NCBI RefSeq assembly: GCF_945277285.1
Contig: NZ_CALYPR010000003.1
Location: forward strand, 1-64,000
Direction of reading: 5' to 3'
DNA: 64,000 bases
DNA from: an uncultured Bartonella sp.
GTDB lineage: Bacteria > Pseudomonadota > Alphaproteobacteria > Rhizobiales > Rhizobiaceae
Made by a program: the position numbers and the translations under genes. Position 1 is the stretch's first letter. Each line of letters opens with the position of its first letter. Below, piece by piece: positions 9,492 to 17,537 of this stretch. Below the pieces are notes generated by a model. The model did no database searches. It saw only the letters and a program-made list of their open reading frames with translations, and had not been told where the DNA came from.

Positions 9492-9929
9492 ATGTTTGAC
9501 AGCATCGCCAATTATTTTTCACGTCATAACTCGGTCAGGAAAGTAGCGGAAAATCCTGCTACCGCAGCTGAACTCTTATTGCTTATCCATTTGGGGTTTG
9601 CCGATGGCGAGCATACGCCAAGTGAAACAGCCGCCTTTTCAAAAATTGCCGAAGAGCAATTTGGCATTTCACGTGATGCATTGCCAGATGTTATAAAATA
9701 TCTTTACGATTATGGCTATGAAACAACCACCGGTCAGGCAGCTGCACTTTTTGGTGAATTGGCACCGGACCGGCGTATAGCGTTGATTGAAAATCTGATG
9801 ACAATTGCTGCCGCGGATAATCACGTTGATGCTGATGAAGTTGCGTTAATTCACAGGATTGCAGCGATACTGGGGGTTCCGCCGCAAGAGGTCGAGCGTC
9901 TTTATAAAGGCGCTAGCCAGCACGCTTGA
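9492..9929 (+). CDS. TerB-like protein upstream of cobE
   Basis: A 145-residue soluble helical protein that resembles the TerB/tellurite-resistance domain: two acidic helical repeats, FADGEHTPSETAAF and AADNHVDADEVALI, with the DG/DN-x-D pattern seen in this family. I chose ATG 9492 because GGAG at 9482-9485 sits six bases before it; longer in-frame starts at 9402 or 9468 lack this support. cobE begins 13 bases after its stop, so the two are probably co-transcribed. A role in cobalamin synthesis is not established; it may simply share the promoter. Confidence 0.8.
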   Translation: MFDSIANYFSRHNSVRKVAENPATAAELLLLIHLGFADGEHTPSETAAFSKIAEEQFGISRDALPDVIKYLYDYGYETTTGQAAALFGELAPDRRIALIENLMTIAAADNHVDADEVALIHRIAAILGVPPQEVERLYKGASQHA

Positions 9930-9942
9930 AAAAGGCCGGCCA

Positions 9943-10311
9943 ATGTCGATCGTTATCGGAATGGGGGTGTCGTCGTCGGCAAGAACTCGTGATCTCGAAA
10001 TCGCATTAAAACTTCTGCCTGATTTGAACTTTACCGCACTTGCAACCATTAAAGGAAAAGAACAGAATTCTGTTCTTAAGAGCGCGTGCCAGCTTCTTTC
10101 AGTTTCGCTTTTAACGTTTACGGCCGATGAACTTGAAAAAATGACACCTTTTTTAAAAAATCCTTCTGATATTGTCTTTGAATATTTAAACTGCCATGGA
10201 GTTGCTGAAGCAGCTGCTTTGGCGGCTTGTGGGCAGGGTGGAAAATTGTTGGTTGAAAAGACAAAAGTGGGTGGTGTGACGTTAGCCGTGGCCCGTGGGG
10301 AAGAAAAATGA
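9943..10311 (+). CDS. cobE: Cobalamin biosynthesis protein CobE
   Basis: A 122-residue protein matching CobE, the stand-alone relative of the C-terminal domain of CbiG. It begins with a glycine-rich strand (IVIGMGVSSSARTRDLEIAL) and includes the GVAEAAALAACG helix. Its exact biochemical role is unresolved, but it is found with methyltransferase genes in aerobic cobalamin loci. ATG 9943 is the likely start; the frame is open further upstream into the TerB-like gene. The stop overlaps the start of cobM (ATGA), which indicates coupling. Confidence 0.88.
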   Translation: MSIVIGMGVSSSARTRDLEIALKLLPDLNFTALATIKGKEQNSVLKSACQLLSVSLLTFTADELEKMTPFLKNPSDIVFEYLNCHGVAEAAALAACGQGGKLLVEKTKVGGVTLAVARGEEK

Positions 10312-11075
10312 CCGTCTATTTTATTGGTGCGGGACCGGGTGCTTATGACCTTATCACTGTTCGCGGGCTCAATCTTATAAAATACTGTCCTATATGTCTT
10401 TATGCCGGTTCGCTTGTGTCGGAAGAATTGATTGCCGAAATTCCACCGACAGTGCGTCTTGTAAACACCGGCCATCTTGATCTTGATGCAATTGTCGAGG
10501 AATTTATCAAGGCTGAAGAAGCGGGGATGGATGTTGCACGGCTGCACTCGGGTGATCCTTCAATTTATAGTGCTATTGGCGAGCAAATGGCAGCACTCGA
10601 CCGCCTTTCCATAAATTATGAGGTTGTGCCGGGTGTATCTGCTTATGCAGCTGCAGCAGCGGCCATGAAGCAAGAACTGACGCTTCCTGCACTCAACCAG
10701 TCGCTTGTTCTTACCCGTACAGCGGTCAATTCCACAGCAATGCCCGAACTTCAGACATTGACTAATTTAGGAAAAGCACAAGCAACGATGGCAATTCATC
10801 TTTCGGCAAAAAATATTGCCGCCATTCAAGAAGAATTATTGCCAATTTATGGTAGTGATTGTCCTGTTGTGGTTGCCTATCACATAAGCTGGCCGGATGA
10901 AAAAATCATTCATGGCAAGCTTTCAGACATTGATACAAAAATAAAACAGGCCGGTATTGAAAAGACCGCAATTATTTTTGTTGGCCGGGCGTTGGAGCCA
11001 GACAAGTTTAGCCGTTCGTCGCTTTATGCATTTGCGCACGGCCCCTTGGGAAAAACTTGCAAACAAAATCAATAA
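10308..11075 (+). CDS. cobM: Precorrin-4 C11-methyltransferase
   Basis: CobM uses S-adenosylmethionine to methylate C-11 of precorrin-4 in the aerobic cobalamin pathway. The 255-residue protein has the tetrapyrrole methylase signature at the N-terminus (VYFIGAGPGAYDLIT) and the second SAM-binding loop LHSGDPSIYSAIGEQ. It overlaps cobE by four bases. Its last 68 bases overlap the 3' end of cobK on the opposite strand, so both C-termini are encoded by the same DNA. Confidence 0.95.
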   Translation: MTVYFIGAGPGAYDLITVRGLNLIKYCPICLYAGSLVSEELIAEIPPTVRLVNTGHLDLDAIVEEFIKAEEAGMDVARLHSGDPSIYSAIGEQMAALDRLSINYEVVPGVSAYAAAAAAMKQELTLPALNQSLVLTRTAVNSTAMPELQTLTNLGKAQATMAIHLSAKNIAAIQEELLPIYGSDCPVVVAYHISWPDEKIIHGKLSDIDTKIKQAGIEKTAIIFVGRALEPDKFSRSSLYAFAHGPLGKTCKQNQ

Positions 11076-11787
11076 CATCATCTTCAGTGGAAAAAGAGAC
11101 GATTTCAGGACGTTGCATTCTTGTAATCATGATAACCGGCAGCTCTAGTTTTCGCGCTGCCTCCAATTTCGAGAAAGAAGCGTTTCCACCAGAATTTCGG
11201 CACACCAGACAATCAAAATAATATTTTATCAGGAATTTACGTTCTTCCTCTTCCGTTTGTGGTTTTGAAAGCACGATTTCCAGATTTGGTGTCTGTTCTA
11301 TATTTTCCGGCTTTTCCACCATGCGGGCAACAAAGAAAACATCGTCTCTAGCCAAAAACGGCGCAAGATGTTGTCGGCCGATCGCCAGAAAACAGCGGCA
11401 ATGTTCAGGAATGGCTTTCACCGCTTCTTCTATGCTTGCGACCATTTGCCATTTATCTTGCGGCATTGGTTGCCAAAGCGGACGTTCATAACGGATATAG
11501 GAAATTTTTGCCAATTGTGCTGCGCGCCACGCATGGTCGGTTATCGTTTGCGCAAAAGGGTGGGTAGCATCAATAATCAAGCCGATTTTTTCTGTTCTGA
11601 TCGTATTAACAAGCCCATCCACTCCGCCAAATCCTCCGATACGATAACGCCCGACCGGAATTTTGGGATGGGAGGTGCGGCCGGCAAGGGAAGACAATAC
11701 CGGAACGCCGAGCGCATGAAACTTTTCGGCAAGCAAATAGGCTTCTGTTGTTCCACCAAGAAGGAGGATGGTATTATATTCGGGCAA
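11008..11787 (-). CDS. cobK: Precorrin-6A reductase
   Basis: CobK reduces precorrin-6A to precorrin-6B with NADPH. The 259-residue protein starts with the nucleotide-binding region ILLLGGTTEAYLLAEK and keeps the family segments IDATHPFA and RNSGGNASFSKLEAA. It follows cbiD on the minus strand with a 14-base overlap, so the two form a coupled pair. Its 3' end runs 68 bases into cobM. Confidence 0.94.
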   Translation of the reverse strand: MPEYNTILLLGGTTEAYLLAEKFHALGVPVLSSLAGRTSHPKIPVGRYRIGGFGGVDGLVNTIRTEKIGLIIDATHPFAQTITDHAWRAAQLAKISYIRYERPLWQPMPQDKWQMVASIEEAVKAIPEHCRCFLAIGRQHLAPFLARDDVFFVARMVEKPENIEQTPNLEIVLSKPQTEEEERKFLIKYYFDCLVCRNSGGNASFSKLEAARKLELPVIMITRMQRPEIVSFSTEDDVIDFVCKFFPRGRAQMHKATNG

Positions 11788-12877
11788 GGATATTTCCTTT
11801 TCTATCCGTTACAATGATTTCAACCGTAACGGGCGCGTCGCGCAATATCTCTTTGGCAACAAGTTTGGCTTTTTGAGCAATGGGTGTTGCAATATCAATT
11901 CCATTTTTCATCGTAATATCAAGAACTTCCTTGGCAGTGTTGGCATTTTGAATCAAATTTTTGAATGACAAGGGAAGTCCTGATTTTTCAGCGATTTCCC
12001 ATAAAAAGGCCATATCCACTTGCGATCGTGACGAATGAAGATCAAGTGCACCTTGGGCAAGTTTAGTGAGTTTGGCAAAACCGCCGGCAATTGTTAGTTT
12101 ATCAACCGGATGGTGGCGCAAATATTTAAGCACCGCACCGACAAAATCTCCCATATCCAACAAGGCAAATTCTGGAAGATGATAAATGGATTGTGCAGCC
12201 TCTTCCGAGGTAGAACCGGTGGCACCAATGACATGTTTTACGCCCTCGGCACGAGCAACATCTATGCCGCTATGGATAGAGTGAATCCATGCCGAACAGG
12301 AGAAGGGCCGGACAATGCCCGTTGTCCCGAGAATTGAAATGCCACCCACTATACCAAGCCGGGGATTCCACGTTTTTTTGGCAATTTCTTCGCCATCGGG
12401 AACAGAAATCGTAATCACAAGATCGGCAGGTAAAGAGTGTTTCGAGCAAAGCTCGTTGCAAACGTCACGCATCATCTGGCGCGGAACCGGATTGATCGCA
12501 GCTTCGCCAACATCCAGAGGTAGTCCCGGTCTTGTGACTGTTCCAACACCTTCACCAGCTTTGAAAATAATGCCGCTTCCGGGCTTAAGCGGGGCGACAG
12601 TTGCTATGATAGTTGCACCGTTGGTTACATCCGGGTCGTCGCCCGCATCTTTGACAACACCGGCGCTGGCATAAGCTTGTGCAACGCTTTTAAAGGCCAA
12701 TTCAAATTGCGGCATTTGGCCTCGTGGCAATCTGATTTCTACAGGATCGGGAAAAACGCCGGTGATTAGAGCCGTCAATGCTGCTTTTGTGGCTGCTGTT
12801 GCACAAGCACCGGTGGTCCAGCCTTCGCGAAGAGGGCTTTCGGGTTTTCGCTTCAATGTGCCTTGCAAGTCAGCCAT
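11774..12877 (-). CDS. cbiD: Cobalt-precorrin-5B C1-methyltransferase CbiD-type
   Basis: CbiD methylates C-1 of the ring in the anaerobic pathway. In Rhizobiales, CbiD-like proteins occur where the aerobic enzyme CobF is absent and are believed to take its place; here the protein sits with the aerobic genes cobE, cobM and cobK, consistent with that. The 367 residues carry the hallmark EGWTTGACATAATKAAL near the N-terminus and a glycine-rich TTGIVRPFS segment. The gene is divergent from cobA across 117 bp and overlaps cobK by 14 bases. Confidence 0.92.
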   Translation of the reverse strand: MADLQGTLKRKPESPLREGWTTGACATAATKAALTALITGVFPDPVEIRLPRGQMPQFELAFKSVAQAYASAGVVKDAGDDPDVTNGATIIATVAPLKPGSGIIFKAGEGVGTVTRPGLPLDVGEAAINPVPRQMMRDVCNELCSKHSLPADLVITISVPDGEEIAKKTWNPRLGIVGGISILGTTGIVRPFSCSAWIHSIHSGIDVARAEGVKHVIGATGSTSEEAAQSIYHLPEFALLDMGDFVGAVLKYLRHHPVDKLTIAGGFAKLTKLAQGALDLHSSRSQVDMAFLWEIAEKSGLPLSFKNLIQNANTAKEVLDITMKNGIDIATPIAQKAKLVAKEILRDAPVTVEIIVTDRKGNILARI

Positions 12878-12994
12878 TTTGACAATTGTTCCTGAAAATT
12901 AAACGTTTACAGTGGTTGGACACTAAACAATAGATGACATATATAACGCATTGATTCTGAATTTACATAAAATATAGCAATAAAAGGACCCGAA
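12878..12994. promoter_or_regulatory. Divergent cbiD / cobA promoter region
   Basis: This 117-bp gap separates the minus-strand cbiD-cobK pair from the plus-strand cobA-cobB pair and must hold both promoters. For cobA a possible sigma-70 site is TTGGAC at 12916-12921 with TATATA at 12940-12945 (18-base spacer). AAAGGA at 12983-12988 is the cobA ribosome binding site. The gap is too short for a full cobalamin riboswitch, and no B12 box is seen. Confidence 0.45.
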
Positions 12995-13804
12995 ATGGCG
13001 GCAGATTTGCCCTTCAAATTGCCAGATTTCATTGCCGGGCATGTCTGGTTGGTCGGAGCAGGGCCCGGGGATCCCGGTTTACTGACACTTCATTGCGTTA
13101 ATGCGTTAAAACAGGCTGACCATATCCTTTATGATGCGCTGGTTGACCACACCTGTCTTGAATTGGCAAAGACCGGTTGTATTTTAGAATTTGCCGGAAA
13201 ACGCGGTGGCAAACCTTCCCTCAAGCAGAACGAAATTACCGAACGGATGATTTTTCTCGCACGGGCGGGAAAACGTGTGTTGCGATTGAAAGGCGGAGAT
13301 CCTTTTGTCTTCGGCCGTGGTGGTGAAGAGGCTTTGGCATTGATGAAAGCGCATATCCCTTTTTGCGTTTTTCCGGGCATCACTGCCGGCATTGCAGGAC
13401 CTGCCTATGCGGGAATACCGGTCACACACCGCTCAATCAACCATAGCGTGTTGTTTCTTACCGGACATGACGCGCAAGGAAATGTGCCTAAGTCTTTTGA
13501 TTGGGTAGCAATTGCTCGAGCGGCTCCGGTTCTGGTTTTTTATATGGCCATGAAGCATATTGGTGAAATTGCCGATGAACTCATAAAAGCCGGACGAAAG
13601 CCAGATGAGCCGGTTATGTTTATCACCCATGCAACGACGAAAGCTCAAGCTGTTTTTGAAACCGGACTGCAGGACATTAAGCAATGCGTCAGACAAAATC
13701 ATATTGAACCGCCAGCAATTGTTGTTATCGGTGGCGTGGTTTCATTCGCCGATATCATGCCGCAAATTTCGCCTATTGAGCAATCGGATTTTAAAAAACA
13801 ATGA
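12995..13804 (+). CDS. cobA: Uroporphyrinogen-III C-methyltransferase
   Basis: CobA (SUMT) methylates uroporphyrinogen III at C-2 and C-7 to give precorrin-2, the branch point into corrin (and siroheme) synthesis. The 269-residue protein is a stand-alone SUMT with the signature VWLVGAGPGDPGLLT near residue 16 and LKGGDPFVFGRGGEE further on; it lacks the CysG dehydrogenase/ferrochelatase domain. ATG 12995 has AAAGGA six bases upstream. Its stop overlaps the cobB start (ATGA). Confidence 0.96.
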   Translation: MAADLPFKLPDFIAGHVWLVGAGPGDPGLLTLHCVNALKQADHILYDALVDHTCLELAKTGCILEFAGKRGGKPSLKQNEITERMIFLARAGKRVLRLKGGDPFVFGRGGEEALALMKAHIPFCVFPGITAGIAGPAYAGIPVTHRSINHSVLFLTGHDAQGNVPKSFDWVAIARAAPVLVFYMAMKHIGEIADELIKAGRKPDEPVMFITHATTKAQAVFETGLQDIKQCVRQNHIEPPAIVVIGGVVSFADIMPQISPIEQSDFKKQ

Positions 13805-15099
13805 CTGGCTTTTTGGTTAGTGCTGCAAATTCTGGCGCCGGTAAGACGGTCATTACCTTGGCACTTATGCGAGCCTTGAAAGATATGGGGGTAGCGGTAG
13901 TACCAAGAAAAGCAGGACCGGATTTTATTGATCCGGCTTATCATAAAGCCGCAACAGGTGTAGATAGTTATAATCTCGATTGCTGGGCAATGCGGGAAAA
14001 ACTGATAAAGAATCTGGCTTTTGGCAAGAAAAACGATAAAGATTTTTTAGTCGTTGAAGGAATGATGGGGCTTTTTGATGGTGCCGCCAATGGTTCCGGC
14101 TCCTCGGCTGAACTGGCAAAACTATTGGATTTGCCGGTTCTGTTTGTGGTTGATGTAACAAGCCAGTCACACTCGGTTGCAGCCCTTGTACAGGGCTTTA
14201 TGAACTTTATGCCGGGGCTTCGTTTTGTGGGAGTTATTCTAAATAAAGTAGGCAGTCCCCGCCATGAATTGATGCTTCGCCAAGCATTGGAACCGTTAGG
14301 CGTATCCATTATCGGAGTGGTCTATCGAAATGCCGATCTCACGCTACCCTCACGCCATCTGGGTCTGGTGCAAGCTTCTGAAAGAGCTGATCTCGGGTCT
14401 TTCATCGGCAAGGCAGCAACAATCATCAAGGAAAGTGTGGATATACCCAAGATCTTGGAGTTTTCAAAAACATGCGAAGTTCCATCTTATTGCGAAACGA
14501 TCGCCCAAATTCAGCCTCTCGGGCAACGCATTGCTGTCACTCGTGATGATGCGTTCCGCTTTGCATATCCGCATATACTAGATGGTTGGCGAAAAGCCGG
14601 TGCCGAAATTAGTTTTTTTTCGCCATTGGCCAATGAAATGCCGGATAAAGATGCCGATAGTGTCTATCTTTGTGGGGGCTATCCCGAGTTATATGCCAAA
14701 CAGTTGGCTACGGCGGATCAATTCAAGCTTGGCCTTAAAGATAAGGCCAGGGAAGGTGCCCGTATTTATGGCGAATGCGGTGGTTATATGACACTGGGAG
14801 AAACGATTGAAGATCAATCCGGGAACAAATGCCCCATGCTTGGACTTCTACCTTTGAAAACCAGCTTCAAACAGAAAAAACTGCATCTGGGCTATCGTCG
14901 TTTGATGCCGCTAAGTGATTTTTTTGACAACAAAATCATGCGTGGGCATGAGTTTCATTATGCATCGATTATTGAAGAAAAAGATGCCGCACCACTTTTT
15001 AAGGCTTATGATGCAACCGGTACAGAACTAAAAAATATGGGGTTGAGAATAAACAACATCGCCGGTTCATTTGTTCATCTTGTCGACCTTGAAAGTTGA
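13801..15099 (+). CDS. cobB: Hydrogenobyrinic acid a,c-diamide synthase
   Basis: CobB amidates the a and c carboxylates of hydrogenobyrinic acid with glutamine and ATP. The 432-residue protein has an N-terminal dethiobiotin-synthetase-like ATPase domain (SAANSGAGKTVIT) and a C-terminal class I glutamine amidotransferase domain with the nucleophile Cys326 in YGECGGYMT; the motif GHEFHYA lies near the end. The aerobic reading of the function follows from its pairing with cobN. It is coupled to cobA by a four-base overlap. Confidence 0.95.
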   Translation: MTGFLVSAANSGAGKTVITLALMRALKDMGVAVVPRKAGPDFIDPAYHKAATGVDSYNLDCWAMREKLIKNLAFGKKNDKDFLVVEGMMGLFDGAANGSGSSAELAKLLDLPVLFVVDVTSQSHSVAALVQGFMNFMPGLRFVGVILNKVGSPRHELMLRQALEPLGVSIIGVVYRNADLTLPSRHLGLVQASERADLGSFIGKAATIIKESVDIPKILEFSKTCEVPSYCETIAQIQPLGQRIAVTRDDAFRFAYPHILDGWRKAGAEISFFSPLANEMPDKDADSVYLCGGYPELYAKQLATADQFKLGLKDKAREGARIYGECGGYMTLGETIEDQSGNKCPMLGLLPLKTSFKQKKLHLGYRRLMPLSDFFDNKIMRGHEFHYASIIEEKDAAPLFKAYDATGTELKNMGLRINNIAGSFVHLVDLES

Positions 15100-15330
15100 C
15101 TTTTTTTTAATTGCTATTGCAGTTTTTCAAGAAGCGTTAAATGGAACTATTGTAAAAGCCAGTGTTTGCAAGGCATGCGGTACACCCAACAAAAATAATC
15201 GCGCAAAAATTTGGCAGATATAATCTGTCATGATCAATAAAAATTGCACCTTATTTTCTTGCGCAAATAAGGCGTTAAGTGCAGAAACAAAAATTTGAAA
15301 CAATCGCGTTCAGGGATTCGTTTACCAGCC

Positions 15331-16548
15331 ATGACATATGAAATCGACAAGTTAAATGCTGCATCAGCTATTGACGCGAAAAAGCGCCGCATGAGTATTC
15401 TGGCTCTTGCTGTCGGGGCTTTTGCCATTGGAACATCCGAATTTGTTTCAATGGGGCTACAGCCGGAAATGGCCAAAAGCTCTGGTGTCGATATTCCGAC
15501 TGCCGGTCAATATATTTCGGCTTATGCAATGGGCGTTGTTGTTGGGGCACCGGTTTTGGCTGTAGCAACAGCGAAATTCCCGCGCAAATATGTGCTTATT
15601 GCCCTCATGCTGTTTTACGCATTTTCGAATATTGCAAGTGCATGTGTAACCGGTTTTCACGCGCTTGTCGGTTTGCGTTTCATGAGCGGTTTGCCGCATG
15701 GCATTTATTTCGGTGTGGCGGCAATAGCTGCATCATCTATGGTTGAAATGAAAAACCGGCCAAAAGCTGTTGGCGCTGTTATGCTGGGATTGACAATTGC
15801 CACTGTGATAGGTGCTCCTTTTGCAACTTGGCTCGGCCAGCAGGTCGGCTGGCAGATGGCCTTTATTCTGGTCGGCAGCATCGGCCTACTATGCGCCATA
15901 TTGGTGTTCTTTTTTCTACCAAGTTTACCAACTGCCCTGGGCACAAGTCCGCTTGCCGAACTTGGGGCGTTAAAACAGAAACAGGTCTGGTTTATGTTGG
16001 CAATGGTTGCCGTGGGAACAGCCGGGCTATTTGCTGTATTCAGCTATATCAAATCGACATTGATGAATGTTTCCGGCGTGTCCATCGAATGGGTGCCGTT
16101 CATTATGCCGCTTGTTGGTCTGGGCATGGTAACGGGCAATATTTTCGGGCCTAAAATTGCTGTCAAAGTCGGGCCGATGAAAATGATATTCTGTGCGATG
16201 CTCTGGAGTACAGTGACGTTTTTTCTGTTTTATTTCTTTTGTCATTCCGGCATCACGGCGGCAATCGGCTGTTTTTTGATTGGTACATCATTTGCCAGTA
16301 TGCCATCAATCCAGACGCGCGTTATGGATGTTGCGGCAAATGCTCAGACGCTAGCCGGTGCTCTTATGCAATCGGCTTTTAATGTTGCAAATGCGCTGGG
16401 GGCTGAATCCGGTGCAGAAATATTGCGGTTGGGTTTCGGCTATCAGGACACAGCTATTCTTGGCGGGTGTCTGACATTTTGCGGGCTGTTGATCTTCACT
16501 CTTTCATGGTACGTTGAAAAACGCGATCAAGCTAAAAAGTCAATATAG
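15331..16548 (+). CDS. MFS transporter, DHA1/AraJ-like
   Basis: A 405-residue inner-membrane protein with twelve predicted helices and the MFS motif between helices 2 and 3 replaced by ATAKFPRKYVLI; the first helix, GAFAIGTSEFVSMGLQPEMA, is typical of the AraJ/YdhP drug or sugar efflux group. ATG 15331 is the chosen start; a TTG at 15295 would add twelve residues and neither has a clear ribosome binding site. It lies between cobB and cobD, 11 bases before cobD, so it may be co-transcribed with it. Substrate unknown; corrinoid transport would be speculation. Confidence 0.88.
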   Translation: MTYEIDKLNAASAIDAKKRRMSILALAVGAFAIGTSEFVSMGLQPEMAKSSGVDIPTAGQYISAYAMGVVVGAPVLAVATAKFPRKYVLIALMLFYAFSNIASACVTGFHALVGLRFMSGLPHGIYFGVAAIAASSMVEMKNRPKAVGAVMLGLTIATVIGAPFATWLGQQVGWQMAFILVGSIGLLCAILVFFFLPSLPTALGTSPLAELGALKQKQVWFMLAMVAVGTAGLFAVFSYIKSTLMNVSGVSIEWVPFIMPLVGLGMVTGNIFGPKIAVKVGPMKMIFCAMLWSTVTFFLFYFFCHSGITAAIGCFLIGTSFASMPSIQTRVMDVAANAQTLAGALMQSAFNVANALGAESGAEILRLGFGYQDTAILGGCLTFCGLLIFTLSWYVEKRDQAKKSI

Positions 16549-16559
16549 GTTTTAATCGA

Positions 16560-17537
16560 GTGGAGCGTCTTTGTTTTGTGGCCCTCATGGCGCTGGTATT
16601 GGATTATCTTATTGGTGATCCCGACTGGTTATGGCGTAAAATTCCTCATCCTGTAGCGGTCTTCGGTGCGGCAATAAAATTTTTCGATAGACAATTTAAT
16701 AGACAAAGCATCTGCCAACCGTATCGTAAAATCTACGGGTGTCTTGCTATTCTGGCATTATTATCACTCGCTTTTATTGTCGCGTTTTATGTTCATATTC
16801 TTTTCCTCAAGCTAAATTTTTTTGGCATTGTTCTTGAAGCCTTTGTTGCATCAATTTTTATCGCGCAAAAAAGTCTTGTCGATCACGTCCAGAATGTTGC
16901 CAAAGCATTTCAACTGCATTCGCTGCAACAGGCGCGTAAAGCTGTCTCGATGATTGTCGGGAGGGAAACTGCAAATCTTGACGAAGGTGCAGTGAGCCGT
17001 GCGGCAATTGAAAGCCTTGCTGAAAATAGTTCTGATGGTGTGGTTGCGCCGGTGTTATGGTATCTTGTTTTAGGGCTTCCGGGGCTCGTTTGTTATAAGA
17101 TGTTGAATACTGCAGATTCCATGATCGGATATAAAAATGCGCGGTTTAAGGATTTCGGGTGGGCTTCGGCACGGCTTGATGACATTGCCAATTTTATTCC
17201 GGCAAGGCTGACAGCTTTGATCATTATTATTGCATTATATGTTTTTTCTGGAAAATCTTCTGCCAAAGAAGCATTTAAAGTTGTGGCAAGAGATGCGCGT
17301 TTCCATCATTCACCCAATGCGGGTTTTCCCGAATGTGCGTTTGCCGGCGGGCTCGGTATAAGGCTTTTGGGGCCCAGAATTTACGATGGAACATTGGTAG
17401 AAGAACCATTCCAGAATAGCGACGGGAAGGCGGCTTTACCCGCTGATATTGATCGTGCAATCAAGCTTTTTAACCAATCAATGGCTGTGCTTTTTATGAT
17501 GATTTTAGCGCTGTTGATCGTTGCTGTTTGTGTTTGA
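16560..17537 (+). CDS. cobD: Adenosylcobinamide-phosphate synthase (CobD/CbiB)
   Basis: This membrane protein attaches the aminopropanol (phosphate) arm to adenosylcobyric acid. The 325 residues contain the family blocks DYLIGDPDWLWRKIPHPV at the N-terminus, ESLAENSSDGVVAPV and NTADSMIGYKNARF, with several hydrophobic helices. The start is GTG 16560, 11 bases after the MFS gene, with only a weak ribosome binding site. Its last 33 bases overlap the convergent MFS exporter gene. Confidence 0.94.
   Translation: MERLCFVALMALVLDYLIGDPDWLWRKIPHPVAVFGAAIKFFDRQFNRQSICQPYRKIYGCLAILALLSLAFIVAFYVHILFLKLNFFGIVLEAFVASIFIAQKSLVDHVQNVAKAFQLHSLQQARKAVSMIVGRETANLDEGAVSRAAIESLAENSSDGVVAPVLWYLVLGLPGLVCYKMLNTADSMIGYKNARFKDFGWASARLDDIANFIPARLTALIIIIALYVFSGKSSAKEAFKVVARDARFHHSPNAGFPECAFAGGLGIRLLGPRIYDGTLVEEPFQNSDGKAALPADIDRAIKLFNQSMAVLFMMILALLIVAVCV

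Noticed and set aside
9846..10547. 233-codon minus-strand frame opposite cobE and cobM
   Set aside because: It is the reverse complement of two conserved genes and has no independent support.
15295..15330. Upstream TTG start for the MFS gene next to cobD
   Set aside because: The extra residues are basic and not typical of the helix-1 region of this family, and there is no ribosome binding site before the TTG; ATG 15331 was preferred.
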